Shown: positions 36,724 to 46,471 of the stretch, in pieces | Layout of the letters: every line of letters starts with the position of its first letter | Numbering within the stretch: the stretch's first letter is position 1 | Origin: AP-15 sp963735445 | Lineage (GTDB): Bacteria > Pseudomonadota > Alphaproteobacteria > ATCC43930 > CGMCC-115725 | DNA length: 64,000 bases | Assembly: GCA_963735445.1 (NCBI GenBank) | Contig: CAVTLC010000043.1 | Span: 62,001-126,000 of the forward strand | Direction: 5' to 3' | Notes under the pieces: model-generated | Seen by the model: the letters and a program-made list of their open reading frames with translations, nothing else | Told to the model about the DNA's origin: nothing | Database searches by the model: none | Made by a program: the position numbers and the translations under genes

Positions 36724-36975
36724 ATGGCCGAGACCAATCCGCTTCCCGAAATCTCAAGCATGAGCTTTGAGGATGCGCTCGCCGAACTTGAACAGATCGT
36801 GCGACGGCTCGAAGCGGGACAGGTCAAACTCGACGAAGCGATCCTCTCCTACGAGCGTGGGGCTCTGTTGAAGCAGCATTGCGAACGAAAGCTCAACGAG
36901 GCGCAGCAACGGGTAGAGCGCATCGTTGTCGGCGCCGATGGCGCAGTATCGACGGAGCCAGCGAAGTTTGACTGA
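36724..36975 (+). CDS. xseB: Exodeoxyribonuclease VII small subunit
   Basis: 83 residues: SMSFEDALAELEQIVRRLEA, GQVKLDEAILSYERGALLKQ and CERKLNEAQQRVERI are the diagnostic helices. It assembles with XseA into the nuclease that degrades single-stranded DNA; xseA is elsewhere. Its stop overlaps the start of ispA by eight bases, indicating translational coupling. Confidence 0.95.
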   Translation: MAETNPLPEISSMSFEDALAELEQIVRRLEAGQVKLDEAILSYERGALLKQHCERKLNEAQQRVERIVVGADGAVSTEPAKFD

Positions 36976-37879
36976 CACGCTGTGGCCCGAGGGGCTCTCG
37001 TTCGAAGCGGCGTTGGCCGAGGCTGCAACGCTGACCAATTCGCTATTGGAGCGGCTGCTCGTCGTGCCGCCCGATCTCGAAGCGCGGGTCTACGAGGCAA
37101 TGCGCTACGCCGCGCTAGGGCCGGGCAAGCGGCTGCGTCCTTTTCTGGTTCTCGCCGGCGCGCGCCTCTTTGGCGTCAACCGGCAATGCGCGCTGCAAGT
37201 GGCGGCGGCGATTGAGATGGTGCACGCCTATTCGCTGGTCCATGACGATTTGCCGGCAATGGACGACAGCGATCTGCGGCGCGGCCGTCCGACTTGCCAC
37301 AAGGAGTTCGACGAGGCGACCGCGATTCTCGCTGGCGACGGCTTGCTGACGATGGCTTTCGAGTTGCTGGCGCATCCGGATGCGCATGCCGATCCGGCGG
37401 TGCGCTGCGAACTGGTGGCCGCCCTTGCCGCCGCCGCCGGTGCAGCCGGAATGGTCGGGGGCCAAATGATCGACCTGATCGCCGAGCATCGCTCGCTCGA
37501 CATCGGCGCGATCACGCGGCTGCAGCGCATGAAAACCGGCGCGCTGATCGCGTTTTCCTGCGAGGCCGGGTCAATACTGGCGCGAGCGCCGGCCGAGGCG
37601 CGCACCGCGTTGCGCGGCTATGCGCACGACCTCGGGCTTGCTTTTCAGATCGCCGACGATCTTCTCGATGTCGAAGGCTCGCCGGCGGAAACCGGGAAAC
37701 CGGCCGGCGCCGATGCCGCCGCCGGCAAGGCCACCTTCGTCTCTATCCTCGGAGTCGAGCGGGCGCGTAACCAGGCCGAACTGCTGATCGGCCAAGCCGT
37801 CGCGCATCTTGATTTGTTCGGGGGAAGAGCGGAACTTTTAAGAGAGGCGGCGCGATTCGTAATCAGCCGTCGCACGTGA
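36968..37879 (+). CDS. ispA: Polyprenyl synthetase, farnesyl/geranylgeranyl diphosphate synthase
   Basis: 303 residues. First Asp-rich motif DDLPAMDDSDLRRGRPTCHK, second QIADDLLDVEG, and GKRLRPFLVLAGARLFG. The small residues before the first Asp motif (SLVH) fit a short-chain C15 or C20 product. TTG 36968 is the only sensible start and lies within xseB. It condenses IPP with allylic diphosphates and supplies quinone, hopanoid or carotenoid pathways. dxs follows ten bases later. Confidence 0.93.
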   Translation: MTDTLWPEGLSFEAALAEAATLTNSLLERLLVVPPDLEARVYEAMRYAALGPGKRLRPFLVLAGARLFGVNRQCALQVAAAIEMVHAYSLVHDDLPAMDDSDLRRGRPTCHKEFDEATAILAGDGLLTMAFELLAHPDAHADPAVRCELVAALAAAAGAAGMVGGQMIDLIAEHRSLDIGAITRLQRMKTGALIAFSCEAGSILARAPAEARTALRGYAHDLGLAFQIADDLLDVEGSPAETGKPAGADAAAGKATFVSILGVERARNQAELLIGQAVAHLDLFGGRAELLREAARFVISRRT

Positions 37880-37889
37880 GGAGCCTGCA

Positions 37890-39830
37890 TTGGATTCAAA
37901 CCCAACTCGCCCGATTTCCAATCGGACGCCGTTGCTTGACCGGATCGATATTCCGGCCGATCTGCGCCGGCTGCCCGAATCGGATCTGCGCCAACTCGCG
38001 GATGAGTTGCGCGCCGAACTGATCGACGCGGTCTCGATCACAGGCGGTCATTTCGGCGCTGGGCTCGGCGTCGTCGAGCTCACGGTCGCGCTGCACTATG
38101 TCTTTGACACACCCAACGACCGGCTGATCTGGGATGTCGGTCACCAGGCTTATCCGCACAAGATCCTGACCGGCCGGCGCGACCGCATTCGCACGATTCG
38201 CCAGGGCGGCGGCCTTTCCGGTTTCACCAAGCGTTCCGAAAGCGAGTACGACCCGTTTGGCGCGGCCCACAGCTCGACCTCGATTTCATCGGGGCTGGGC
38301 ATGGCGGTGGCCCGCGACCTGCGGGGCGAGCAGCGCAACATCATCGCCGTTATCGGCGATGGCGCGATGAGCGCCGGCATGGCCTATGAGGCGATGAATA
38401 ATGCCGGGGCGATGGATTCGCGGCTGATCGTCGTCCTCAACGACAATGATATGTCGATCGCCCCGCCGGTCGGCGCGATGAGCGCCTACCTCTCCCGGCT
38501 GCTGTCGTCAAAATCGTTTATGTCGCTGCGGCATATCGCCAAGGAAGTGGCGCGGCATTTCCCAAAGCCGCTCGAAGATGCGGCACGGCGCGCCGAGGAA
38601 CTGGCCCGCGGCTTTGTCACCGGCGGCACGTTATTCGAGGAACTGGGATTTTATTACGTCGGCCCGATCGACGGTCACAACCTCGATCATCTGCTGCCGG
38701 TGCTGAAGAACGTTCGCGACACCAAGGAGACCGGCCCGATCCTCGTCCACGCCGTCACCGAAAAAGGGCACGGCTATCTGTCGGCAGAACAAGCCGATGA
38801 CAAATGGCACAGCGTCGCCAAATTCGACGTGATCACCGGAACACAAGCGAAGTCGAGTTCCAAGGCGCCGTCCTACACCAGCGTTTTCGCCAAGGCGCTG
38901 ATCAAGGAAGCGGAGGCCGATGACCGCGTGATCGCGATCACGGCGGCAATGCCGTCCGGCACCGGGCTCAATCTATTTGGCGAAAAGTTTCCGAACCGCT
39001 GCTTTGATGTCGGCATTGCCGAACAGCATGCCGTGACGTTTGCCGCCGGGCTCGCTGCCGAAGGAATGAAGCCCTTCGCAGCGATCTATTCGACCTTTCT
39101 GCAGCGCGCCTATGACCAGGTCGTGCACGACGTTGCGATCCAGAGCCTGCCGGTGCGGTTCGCGATCGATCGCGCCGGGCTGGTCGGAGCCGACGGTCAA
39201 ACCCATGCCGGCTCGTTCGATGTGACCTATCTTGGCTGCCTGCCCGGCTTTGTGATCATGGCGGCGGCAGACGAGGCGGAACTCGTCCATATGGTGGCGA
39301 CCTGCGCCGCGTTTGATGAGGGGCCCTCTGCGGTGCGTTACCCGCGCGGCGACGGGATCGGCGTACCGCTCCCCGAGCGCGGCGTGCCGCTCGAGATCGG
39401 GCGCGGGCGCATCATGCGGGAAGGGACCACGATCGCCCTTCTCAGCCTTGGCGGCCGGATGAGCGAGTGCATGAAGGCGGCGCAAGAGCTGGCGTCCTAC
39501 GGGCTCTCGACGACGGTTGCGGACGCTCGCTTTGCCAAGCCGCTCGATACCGACCTGATTAACCGGCTCGCCCGCGAGCATGAAGTCGTGATCACGGTCG
39601 AGGAAGGTGCGATCGGCGGCTTCGGCAGTCACGTGCTGCATCATTTGGCGGCAAACGGGCTGCTCGACCATGGGCTCAAGATCCGCACCATGATGTTGCC
39701 CGACGTGTTCCTCGAGCACGATAGTCCGCAGACGCAATACGACAGGGCGGGCCTCAATGCCCGCCAAATCGTGGCGATGGCGCTATCGGCGCTTGGCCGC
39801 GAAATAGCGGAACAGCCGGCTCGAGCCTAA
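37890..39830 (+). CDS. dxs: 1-deoxy-D-xylulose-5-phosphate synthase
   Basis: 646 residues, complete. Thiamine diphosphate motif VIGDGAMSAGMAYEAMNNAG, VGHQAYPHKILTGRRD, NDNDMSIAPPVGAMSAYLSR, catalytic-glutamate region VGIAEQHAVTFAAGLAAEG and transketolase C-domain VTVEEGAIGGFGSHV. It condenses pyruvate and glyceraldehyde 3-phosphate, first step of the MEP pathway. TTG 37890 has GAGGAG six bases upstream and gives the usual short leader before TPLLDRIDIPADLRRL. Co-transcribed with xseB and ispA. Confidence 0.97.
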   Translation: MDSNPTRPISNRTPLLDRIDIPADLRRLPESDLRQLADELRAELIDAVSITGGHFGAGLGVVELTVALHYVFDTPNDRLIWDVGHQAYPHKILTGRRDRIRTIRQGGGLSGFTKRSESEYDPFGAAHSSTSISSGLGMAVARDLRGEQRNIIAVIGDGAMSAGMAYEAMNNAGAMDSRLIVVLNDNDMSIAPPVGAMSAYLSRLLSSKSFMSLRHIAKEVARHFPKPLEDAARRAEELARGFVTGGTLFEELGFYYVGPIDGHNLDHLLPVLKNVRDTKETGPILVHAVTEKGHGYLSAEQADDKWHSVAKFDVITGTQAKSSSKAPSYTSVFAKALIKEAEADDRVIAITAAMPSGTGLNLFGEKFPNRCFDVGIAEQHAVTFAAGLAAEGMKPFAAIYSTFLQRAYDQVVHDVAIQSLPVRFAIDRAGLVGADGQTHAGSFDVTYLGCLPGFVIMAAADEAELVHMVATCAAFDEGPSAVRYPRGDGIGVPLPERGVPLEIGRGRIMREGTTIALLSLGGRMSECMKAAQELASYGLSTTVADARFAKPLDTDLINRLAREHEVVITVEEGAIGGFGSHVLHHLAANGLLDHGLKIRTMMLPDVFLEHDSPQTQYDRAGLNARQIVAMALSALGREIAEQPARA

Positions 39831-39876
39831 TAAAGGGCTTTCCGCCGGGGTTCAGCGTGTACGGCTGCAGGCGGTT

Positions 39877-40630
39877 TTGCAATCGAAGCGACGCGCCGAT
39901 CAATTAGTGACCGAGCGCGGCCTTGCCGAGAGCCGTGCTCGCGCGCAAGCCCTGATCCTCGCCGGTTTGGTTTTCACCGGCGAGCGGCGGATCGACAAGG
40001 CCGGCGAGCTATTATCCGAAGACGCCAAGATCGAACTCCGGGGTCGCGATCATCCCTGGGTGTCGCGCGGCGGGCTCAAGCTCGCTCATGCTCTCGATCA
40101 CTTCGCCATCGACCCGCGCGGCTGGATTGCCCTCGATATCGGCGCCTCGACCGGCGGCTTTACCGATGTTCTGCTCGCGCGCGGCGCTGCCCGTGTTTAT
40201 GCGGTCGATGTCGGACACGGCCAGCTGGCGTGGAAACTGCGCCAGGACCCGCGAGTCGTCGTCTGCGAGCGGACAAATGCGCGCCTGCTCAGCCGCACGC
40301 AGGTGCCGGAACCGGTCGACCTGATCACCTGCGATGCGAGCTTTATCGGGTTGGCGACGGTGTTGCCGGCACCGCTCACGCTCGACCGCGGACAATGCGT
40401 CGCTAGTTGCTTTGGTCAAGCCGCAATTCGAAGCCGGGCCGGGTAGGGTGGGGAAGGGCGGCGTCGTGCGCGATCCGGCGATTCATCAGGAGGTTTGCGA
40501 GCGCGCCGCTGCCTGGATCGCGGCGCAACCGGGCTGGGTGACGATCGGCATCGTCGAGAGCCCGATCCTTGGTCCTGAAGGCAATCGCGAATTCCTGCTC
40601 TACGCGCGTCGCAGCCCGGCCGCGTCCTAA
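39877..40630 (+). CDS. tlyA: TlyA family rRNA 2'-O-methyltransferase / hemolysin-like protein, one-base frameshift
   Basis: S4 RNA-binding domain at the N-terminus (RADQLVTERGLAESRARAQA), then an FtsJ-type methyltransferase with SAM motif ALDIGASTGGFTDVLLARGA and DVGHGQLAWKLRQDPRV, DLITCDASFIGL. An extra A near 40391 diverts the frame; correction restores ADNASLVALVKPQFEAGPGR, GKGGVVRDPAIHQEV and ESPILGPEGNREFLLYARR to the stop at 40630. Start TTG 39877. It 2'-O-methylates cytidines in 16S and 23S rRNA. Position after dxs is the usual alphaproteobacterial one. Confidence 0.9.
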
Positions 40631-40656
40631 AACCGTGGGCGCCGGCCCGATCGCGC

Positions 40657-41015
40657 TCACGCCGGCTCCGGCTGGAGAGCGACGGCATCCAATACGGTTT
40701 GCAGGTCGTCGAAGCGAAATGGCTTCTCCAACATTGCCGCCGGTCGTTCCGCCACAACTGACCGGGACAGAATTTGCTTCCGCTCAAGGTGAATGTCGGG
40801 ATGCCGAGAGCTGCACAATCACGAAAGAAGGCGTTTTCGTCACCAATCTCCAGGACCAGATCAGTCACGACGACGTCGATTTCTCGCTTGGCCAGGGACG
40901 ATGTTGCCTCGGTTGCGTCGGCGCAGGTTTGAACTGCGTGACCGCAATCGGCCAGAATCCCGGCAAAGAACTCGCGAATATGTTGGTCGGACTCGGCTAT
41001 TAAAACGCGCGCCAC
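40657..41015 (-). CDS. Single-domain response regulator receiver, frameshifted
   Basis: About 118 residues. GTG 41015 reads VARVLIAESDQHIREFFAGI with acidic pocket residues, phosphoacceptor Asp in REIDVVVTDLVLEIG, then SGxKQILSRSVVAERPAAML and the conserved Lys-Pro-Phe in LEKPFRFDDLQTVLDAV. A missing base near 40772 breaks the frame before the Lys region. No output domain and no histidine kinase nearby, so it would act in a phosphorelay or protein interaction. Convergent with tlyA. Confidence 0.75.
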
Positions 41016-41131
41016 GGTCAGCCTCGATCCGGGCCGATTGATTTCAGCCCCCGCCGATCGAAGTCCAAAAATTCTAACAAAACATGAACACCGCCAGGAC
41101 GCGGAAAAGACGCCCCTGTCGTAGTCACCCG

Positions 41132-42497
41132 ATGCCGCATTCGGCCTCGGGGAATGCCATTGGATCATCAAGTGACCGGTTGGCAGAGCGCGTGACGGTC
41201 GCCCGCCCCAACGCGGCATTGACCGGTCGCAGCTTTCTTTTTCTGCAAAGCCTGCCGACGCGATTTTTCGAGCGCCTCGGTTCTGCTCTCGCGGCACGCG
41301 GTCACGCCGTGTTTCGGGTCAATTTCAATGGCGGCGATCGCGCATTTTGGCGAATTGGCAACGCGATTGATTTTCGCGGCCGCGCGCAGGAATGGCCGCG
41401 GTTTCTCGATGACTTGATCTGCCACCGCGCGATCAGCGACATCATCCTGTTTGGCGACTGTCGCCCATTGCATCGCGCCGCAATCCGTCTTGCCAACGAG
41501 CGCAGCCGTCCTCGTGCACGTGGTCGAAGAGGGCTATATGCGCCCCGGTTGGATCACCTTTGAAAAAGACGGCGTCAACGGCTATTCGTCACTGCCCAAA
41601 GACCCCGATTGGTATCGCGAGCGAGCCCGTGATCTCCCGGAATGGCAATGGCCGCAGCCAAAAGTTCGAGAGAGTTTCCGGCGGCGCGCGTTCGAGGATG
41701 TCCTTTATAATCTTGCCTCGGCTGCCGCTATCTGGCGTTTTCCGCATTACCGCAGCCACCGGCCCTATTATTTGCTGATCGAATATGCAGGGTGGCTGCG
41801 GCGGCTCGCATTGATGCGCAAATCCGAGCGGCAAGCGGCGGCGGCGATCACGGCATTGACCGGCGACCCGATCTATCTCTTCCCGCTGCAGCTCGACTGC
41901 GACTACCAGATGCGGGTGCATTCGCGGTTTCGCACGGGCTCTTTGGCAATTGACCATGTGCTCGGTTCGTTTGCGCACCATGCGCCATCAACCGCGCGGC
42001 TCATCGTCAAACTGCACCCGATGGACAGCGGTCTCGTAAATTGGACTAGCATGATCGGGCATGTTGCGACCGAGCATATGGTGGCCGATCGCGTGACTGT
42101 GCTCGACGGCGGCGAATTGCCAAAGCTGCTGGCCCGGGCGCACGGCGTTGTGACCGTTAACAGCACGGTCGGCGCCGCGGCGCTGGCCGAGGGGCTGCCG
42201 GTGATCGCCCTCGGCAATGCGGTGTACGATATTCCAGGGCTGACTTATCAGGGCGACCTCGACCGGTTCTGGACCGAAGCCACGCCCCCAGATGCCGAAC
42301 TGTTCGATGCCTTTCGCCGGGTGCTCGCCGCGTCCTGCATGATTCCGGGCTCATTCTTCAACGAGACGGGGCTGCGGCTCGCGGTGGAAGCGGCGGTGCG
42401 GCGGCTCGAAGCGGCATCAATCCGGCCAACGCACGACCAGGCGGAGGATCGGGACCACGTTGGCCGCTGGACTGGTCGAGCCGATTGCCGCCAATAG
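41132..42497 (+). CDS. Capsular polysaccharide export/modification protein (KpsS/LipB-like), frameshifted
   Basis: About 455 residues. The first part reads FLFLQSLPTRFFERLGSALA, GHAVFRVNFNGGDRAFW and DLICHRAISDIILFGDCRPL. One extra base near 41503 breaks the frame; the second part continues AVLVHVVEEGYMRPGWITFE, KDGVNGYSSLPKDPDWYRER, RLIVKLHPMDSG and GVVTVNSTVGAAALAEGLPV. These are the hallmarks of KpsS-type enzymes that add the beta-Kdo linker to capsule lipid anchors. ATG 41132 or 41084 are possible starts. No other kps gene is adjacent, but a glycosyltransferase and epimerase lie 6 kb upstream. Confidence 0.85.
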
Positions 42498-42530
42498 CGC
42501 TTAACAAAGGCTGCGGGGAGCCTAAAACAC

Positions 42531-43316
42531 CTATTGCCCGGTTGGCGTTATCGAGACGAGCCTCGCTCCGAGGAATCTTCCGTTGGCGCTAAAATCGAAA
42601 CCATAGCGGACGCGGCCGACGATAGCGCAGGCATGACAGAGGTCGCGCAACAGGTAATCGACAACGATCTGGCGGCCGTCCGAAGACGTCTCCGGCCCCG
42701 ACCTGCCGCGGTCACCGGGCCAGAATGTTACATTCGGATAATGCTGATGGATTTCGGCGAAGGCTGCGGACGACCGCATTTCCGCTAATGGCAGATTATG
42801 TTGATCGTCGACATCGATCAGCGATGGCACCCCGTTAACCAGAAACCATGCGTCGTTCTCGTTGGCGCGGAACGGGTAAAACACGTGGGCGACGGCAACC
42901 GGTCCGCCGGTCGGCTCAAGCGCCTGTAGATATGCCTGGTTATCGAGGCGCCGGGTGAAATCAAGCGCCGCTTTCGATGCACCGGAATTGGCCATCGCAT
43001 CGGCAAAGCAGTCGTCGAATGCCGTTCCGCGCCGCCCGTCACACCGGGAATGAAACCGCTGCATAAAGCCGGCATCGGGATGCCACACCGCCGCACTTGT
43101 TACCTTTTCCTGCGCGCCGGCTTGATGCGAGGCCACGCCGCACAACAATCCTGCAAGGAATATCCATGCGACGAGTCGAACTCGGCGTGGGTACGCGACT
43201 TCGGCGCGATCTCTTGACCCGTTCTCGGCTGAGAACAGCGACAGCTGACGGGCTCCACACTTGACAATTCTCGAACCGATCCCAACCGGCAATAAAGACC
43301 TAGCGAATGTCATCAT
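42531..43316 (-). CDS. Exported hypothetical protein
   Basis: 261 residues from ATG 43316. A hydrophobic helix LVAWIFLAGLLCGVA followed by QAGAQEK suggests a signal sequence, but it starts about 50 residues in, which is late; no closer start codon exists. The mature part has Cys residues in SRCDGRRGTAFDDCF and DLCHACAIV that may form disulfides, and a folded C-terminal region RYGFDFSANGRFLGARLVSI. No known domain recognised. Convergent with the capsule gene. Confidence 0.7.
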   Translation of the reverse strand: MMTFARSLLPVGIGSRIVKCGARQLSLFSAENGSRDRAEVAYPRRVRLVAWIFLAGLLCGVASHQAGAQEKVTSAAVWHPDAGFMQRFHSRCDGRRGTAFDDCFADAMANSGASKAALDFTRRLDNQAYLQALEPTGGPVAVAHVFYPFRANENDAWFLVNGVPSLIDVDDQHNLPLAEMRSSAAFAEIHQHYPNVTFWPGDRGRSGPETSSDGRQIVVDYLLRDLCHACAIVGRVRYGFDFSANGRFLGARLVSITPTGQ

Positions 43317-43394
43317 CCGTTATAGTAAGTCGACAAGGTGCGGATCGGCTTGTTCTTCTAATTCGACCCTAAGCTCTTTTTTGCGAGGCCAGTA

Positions 43395-44588
43395 ATGCAC
43401 GAGCTGATCGAACTGAACGAGCGGCGGTACCGCAAGCCGGAATTGCCGGTCGTGGTGATCTGCGTTGACGGGTTTGATCCGGCTTATGTCGAGCGCGGCA
43501 TAGCCGACGGCATTTTGCCGACGATTGCGGGGTTTGCGCGCGACGGCTGGCTCGGAACCGCGGACGCGGTGATGCCGACCTTTACCAACCCGAACAATGT
43601 CTCGATCGTGACCGGAGCGCCGCCGGCGGTGCACGGCATCGCCGGCAATTACTATCTCGATCGCGATACCGGGGAGGAGGTGATGATCACCGACGACCGG
43701 CTGATGCGCTGTGAAACGATCCTCGGGCTGATGTCGCAATCCGGCGTCAAGACCGCGGCGGTTACGGCTAAGGACAAGTTGCGGCGGATGCTCGGGCATG
43801 GGCTAGAAGGGATCTGCTTTTCGTCGGAATGCGCCGATGCCGAGATCGAGGGGATGGTCGGTCGCGCTCGACCCGACATGTATTCGGGCGATCTGTCGTT
43901 ATTCGTGCTCGACGCCGGACTGCGGCTCTTGGCGTCGGGTGCGGCACAGCTTCTGTATCTGTCACTGTCCGATTACGTGCAGCACGGCCACGCGCCGGGT
44001 GATCCGGAGGCCGACGCATTTCATCGCGCGCTCGACGCGCGGGTCGCGCGATTTTTAGAGATGGGCGCGACCGTGGCGCTCACCGCCGATCACGGCATGA
44101 ACGACAAGCCGCGCGTTATCTTTCTCCAGGACGAGCTGACCAGCCGGTTTGGCGCCGGTGCCGCGCGCGTTATCTGTCCGATCACCGATCCGTTTGTTCG
44201 CCATCACGGGGCGCTCGGCTCGTTTGTGCGCGTCTATGCGCGGAACAGCCGTGAGATCGAAGCGATGATGGCGGCCGCTGCCGAATTGCCCGGCGTAGCC
44301 GGAGTGTTCGACCGCACCGAGGCGGCGGAGCGGTTCGAATTGCCGTTTGATCTCGAAGCCGACTTTGTCGTCCTCGGCGATCCTGCCACCGCGATCGGCG
44401 CCGCTCGCGCGGAACACGATCTGTCGGGACTCGCCGGCCATCGACTGCGCTCGCATGGCGGCGAGGGCGAGCAGCGCGTTCCATTCATGCTGTCGCAGCC
44501 GTTGACCCCCGAATACCGGCACCGCGCCGAAACCGGCCGGGTGCGCAATTTCGACATCTTCGATTATGCGCTGAACGGCGTCGCCTAG
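43395..44588 (+). CDS. phnA: Phosphonoacetate hydrolase
   Basis: 397 residues of the alkaline phosphatase superfamily. PVVVICVDGFDPAYVERGIA holds the first metal ligand, MPTFTNPNNVSIVTGAPPAV the nucleophilic Thr, NYYLDRDTGEEVMITDDRLM the family-specific loop, and TADHGMNDK the second metal site. It cleaves the C-P bond of phosphonoacetate to acetate and phosphate with two zinc ions. No phnW, phnY or phosphonate transporter is nearby, so it is an isolated phosphonate gene. GAGG precedes ATG 43395. Confidence 0.93.
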   Translation: MHELIELNERRYRKPELPVVVICVDGFDPAYVERGIADGILPTIAGFARDGWLGTADAVMPTFTNPNNVSIVTGAPPAVHGIAGNYYLDRDTGEEVMITDDRLMRCETILGLMSQSGVKTAAVTAKDKLRRMLGHGLEGICFSSECADAEIEGMVGRARPDMYSGDLSLFVLDAGLRLLASGAAQLLYLSLSDYVQHGHAPGDPEADAFHRALDARVARFLEMGATVALTADHGMNDKPRVIFLQDELTSRFGAGAARVICPITDPFVRHHGALGSFVRVYARNSREIEAMMAAAAELPGVAGVFDRTEAAERFELPFDLEADFVVLGDPATAIGAARAEHDLSGLAGHRLRSHGGEGEQRVPFMLSQPLTPEYRHRAETGRVRNFDIFDYALNGVA

Positions 44589-44607
44589 AGTTCGGACCGC
44601 CTAACAA

Positions 44608-45564
44608 CTAGCTATCGTCGCCCCCGCGAAAGCTGGGATTGGAGGCAAATGCCGGGGGGTCGGGAACGGGGCGCAAGGTCTCCTGCGATCGACGGACGGG
44701 TGGAGGTCCCGTCGGACGAAGCCTGCTTCGCGTGCTGGGTGCGGTGATTGCACGCAGCGCGCCGGCGGCGGCGATTGCGAGCCCGATCGCGAGAACAATG
44801 ACCGCCGGGCGAACGCCGGTCTGTAACGAGAAGTTGGCTTCGAGGACCCGCGCCAAATCAGCGTGGAAGGCCAGCCTGAAATAGAGCGCTTCGCCCAACG
44901 CTGTGCCGACCCCGGCGGCGAGGCTTAACGCACCGACCCAGGGCAACGCCAAATGCCCGCGCTTGCCAAAGCGCCACAACAGCAGCCGGTAACCGAGCAG
45001 CCAACCGAGCAGCCCGGCCATTATCGTCGGCTCCCACAAATCGAGCTTCGACTGGAAGCAGTAGTGAATGACGGCGAGAACCGCGATCGCATAGACGAGC
45101 CGGTGGAGCAGTTGCCACCTCTTGCCGCCGAGACGGCGGATCATCCCGTCGGTCGAGGTTGCGGCCAACGCCGCCAGCCCGAGCAGGGCCGCAAATCCGA
45201 TCGTCAGATAGACGCGGTGGACGATCTCGCTAGCGACTTTTTCGAGATCGAACATCTCGCTGGCGGCGAAAAGCAGAAAGTGGATCAGGACATAGGCAAA
45301 GGCGGCGACCCCGATCATCCGACGTATCAGGATCAGCCGCGGCGATTGCAGGATCTGGCGCAGCGGGGTCACCGCCAGCGCCAGAAAAATCAGCCGGATC
45401 GTCCACAACCCGATCTGGTGGATCGCCTCGTTCAACGGACGCGCACCGAGCAGGCCAAAGCCGTAAGCGAACAGCACCCATCCCGCCGGAATGAAGAGCG
45501 CGACAAAGACAGCGAGCTTTAGCGGCGACAGGCGTCCGCTGTAATCGTTCCACGGCAAAAACAT
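44608..45564 (-). CDS. msrQ: MsrQ-like heme-binding membrane protein (ferric reductase-like transmembrane domain)
   Basis: 318 residues, six to seven transmembrane helices: LAVFVALFIPAGWVLFAYGF, LWTIRLIFLALAVTPL, MIGVAAFAYVLIHFLLFAAS, and WQLLHRLVYAIAVLAVIHYC. The histidines in VLIHF, LLHRL and VIHY are likely haem ligands as in YedZ/MsrQ. MsrQ passes quinol electrons to MsrP for repair of oxidised periplasmic methionines; msrP is not adjacent. An extra C-terminal extension after LAIAAAGAL is Pro/Arg-rich. Start ATG 45564. The secreted protein gene upstream (45594-46213) is only 29 bases away. Confidence 0.85.
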   Translation of the reverse strand: MFLPWNDYSGRLSPLKLAVFVALFIPAGWVLFAYGFGLLGARPLNEAIHQIGLWTIRLIFLALAVTPLRQILQSPRLILIRRMIGVAAFAYVLIHFLLFAASEMFDLEKVASEIVHRVYLTIGFAALLGLAALAATSTDGMIRRLGGKRWQLLHRLVYAIAVLAVIHYCFQSKLDLWEPTIMAGLLGWLLGYRLLLWRFGKRGHLALPWVGALSLAAGVGTALGEALYFRLAFHADLARVLEANFSLQTGVRPAVIVLAIGLAIAAAGALRAITAPSTRSRLRPTGPPPVRRSQETLRPVPDPPAFASNPSFRGGDDS

Positions 45565-45593
45565 CGGCAAGTCCCGGCTGCGGCGCAGCCTCC

Positions 45594-46213
45594 CTACATC
45601 GGCGGCTTGACACCGTCTTTTTCGGCCGTCACGCCGGCGGCGGCGAGGCTGCCGTCGGGTTGTTTGCGGGCAATAACGAAGACAGTCGTGCCCGGACGTG
45701 AGCAAGGCCTTCTCACCTTTGTCGTAACTCACAATCGGCGTCTCAGGCGGAACAGCGAATTCTTGGTCTTTCCCGTTCAAGGTGACTTTAATCGTGCGCC
45801 CCTGCGGCGCGCTGCTGACCTGCGCCACCTCAGCATTAGTCATCAGACTGTCGGGGCGAAGATTCCAAGGATATTCGCTCAATCGACTGGTTGGCATATT
45901 CGCCGGCAACATGTGGATTTCGATCGCCTGCCGCGTGCCGTCGGGACTCTTGACCGAAGTTATGCCGACCTTGTCGCCAGGCTTTATATCATCCAGCGTT
46001 TTGGCGACAACAACGCGGACGGTAAAATCGGGTGCGAGTGTCACAGTGGTCGAATCACCGTTGCGTCGCTTTGACCGTCAATGTGTGGTCGTCGAATTTT
46101 TCGACCGTGCCGCGAATGCCAGTCGGCGGCGGCGGAGGATTTGGCGCCTGCGCAAAGCTCGGCGGCGCGAATCCTGCCATCAACATCAAAGCGATAATTG
46201 CCGTCGAACGCAT
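45594..46213 (-). CDS. Secreted DUF5666-like protein, two frameshifts
   Basis: ATG 46213 gives a signal peptide MRSTAIIALMLMAGFAPPSF followed by PPPPPTGIRGTVEKFDDHTL. One extra base near 46050 must be skipped to continue GDSTTVTLAPDFTVRVVVAK, GDKVGITSVKSPDGTRQAIE and GRTIKVTLNGKDQEFAVPPE. A second near 45700 restores GTTVFVIARKQPDGSLAAAG up to the stop at 45594. The repeated short beta-strands with GDKV resemble DUF5666/OB-like metal or nickel-resistance domains. Likely co-transcribed with the MsrQ-like gene downstream. Confidence 0.7.
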
Positions 46214-46426
46214 CGTTTCAGCCTCCCCATTCGTATCAACTGTTTAACGTAACAGAGGTGGCGCCGCTGCGGTCGGCTCGCATTTCACATTTCGGTTACC
46301 GGATTGGCGAGCGCCGTGGATAGGAGGGCGCCGCCCGAGCAAGCCTCCTACAAATTTCGGGGTTCTTCGGGTTCGATCCCAGTTCGCGTCGAAAGGTAAT
46401 TTAATATCGGGGTAGATAGAAGGAGG

Positions 46427-46459
46427 GCGAGCGAGAGGGCGTTGAACCCTCTCACTCGC
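46427..46459 (-). terminator. Intrinsic terminator of the YGNQG protein gene
   Basis: GCGAGCGAGAGGG and CCCTCTCACTCGC form a 13-bp stem with one wobble around a seven-base loop, 12 bases beyond the minus-strand stop. The T-tract is weak (CCTCCTTCTA). Confidence 0.7.
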
Positions 46460-46471
46460 TGTTACTTCTGC

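Noticed and set aside
38973..39767. 264-codon minus-strand frame
   Set aside because: Shadow of dxs on the opposite strand; no family similarity.
46360..46400. GGTTCGATCCC-like T-loop suggesting a tRNA
   Set aside because: No acceptor, D or anticodon arms can be built around it.
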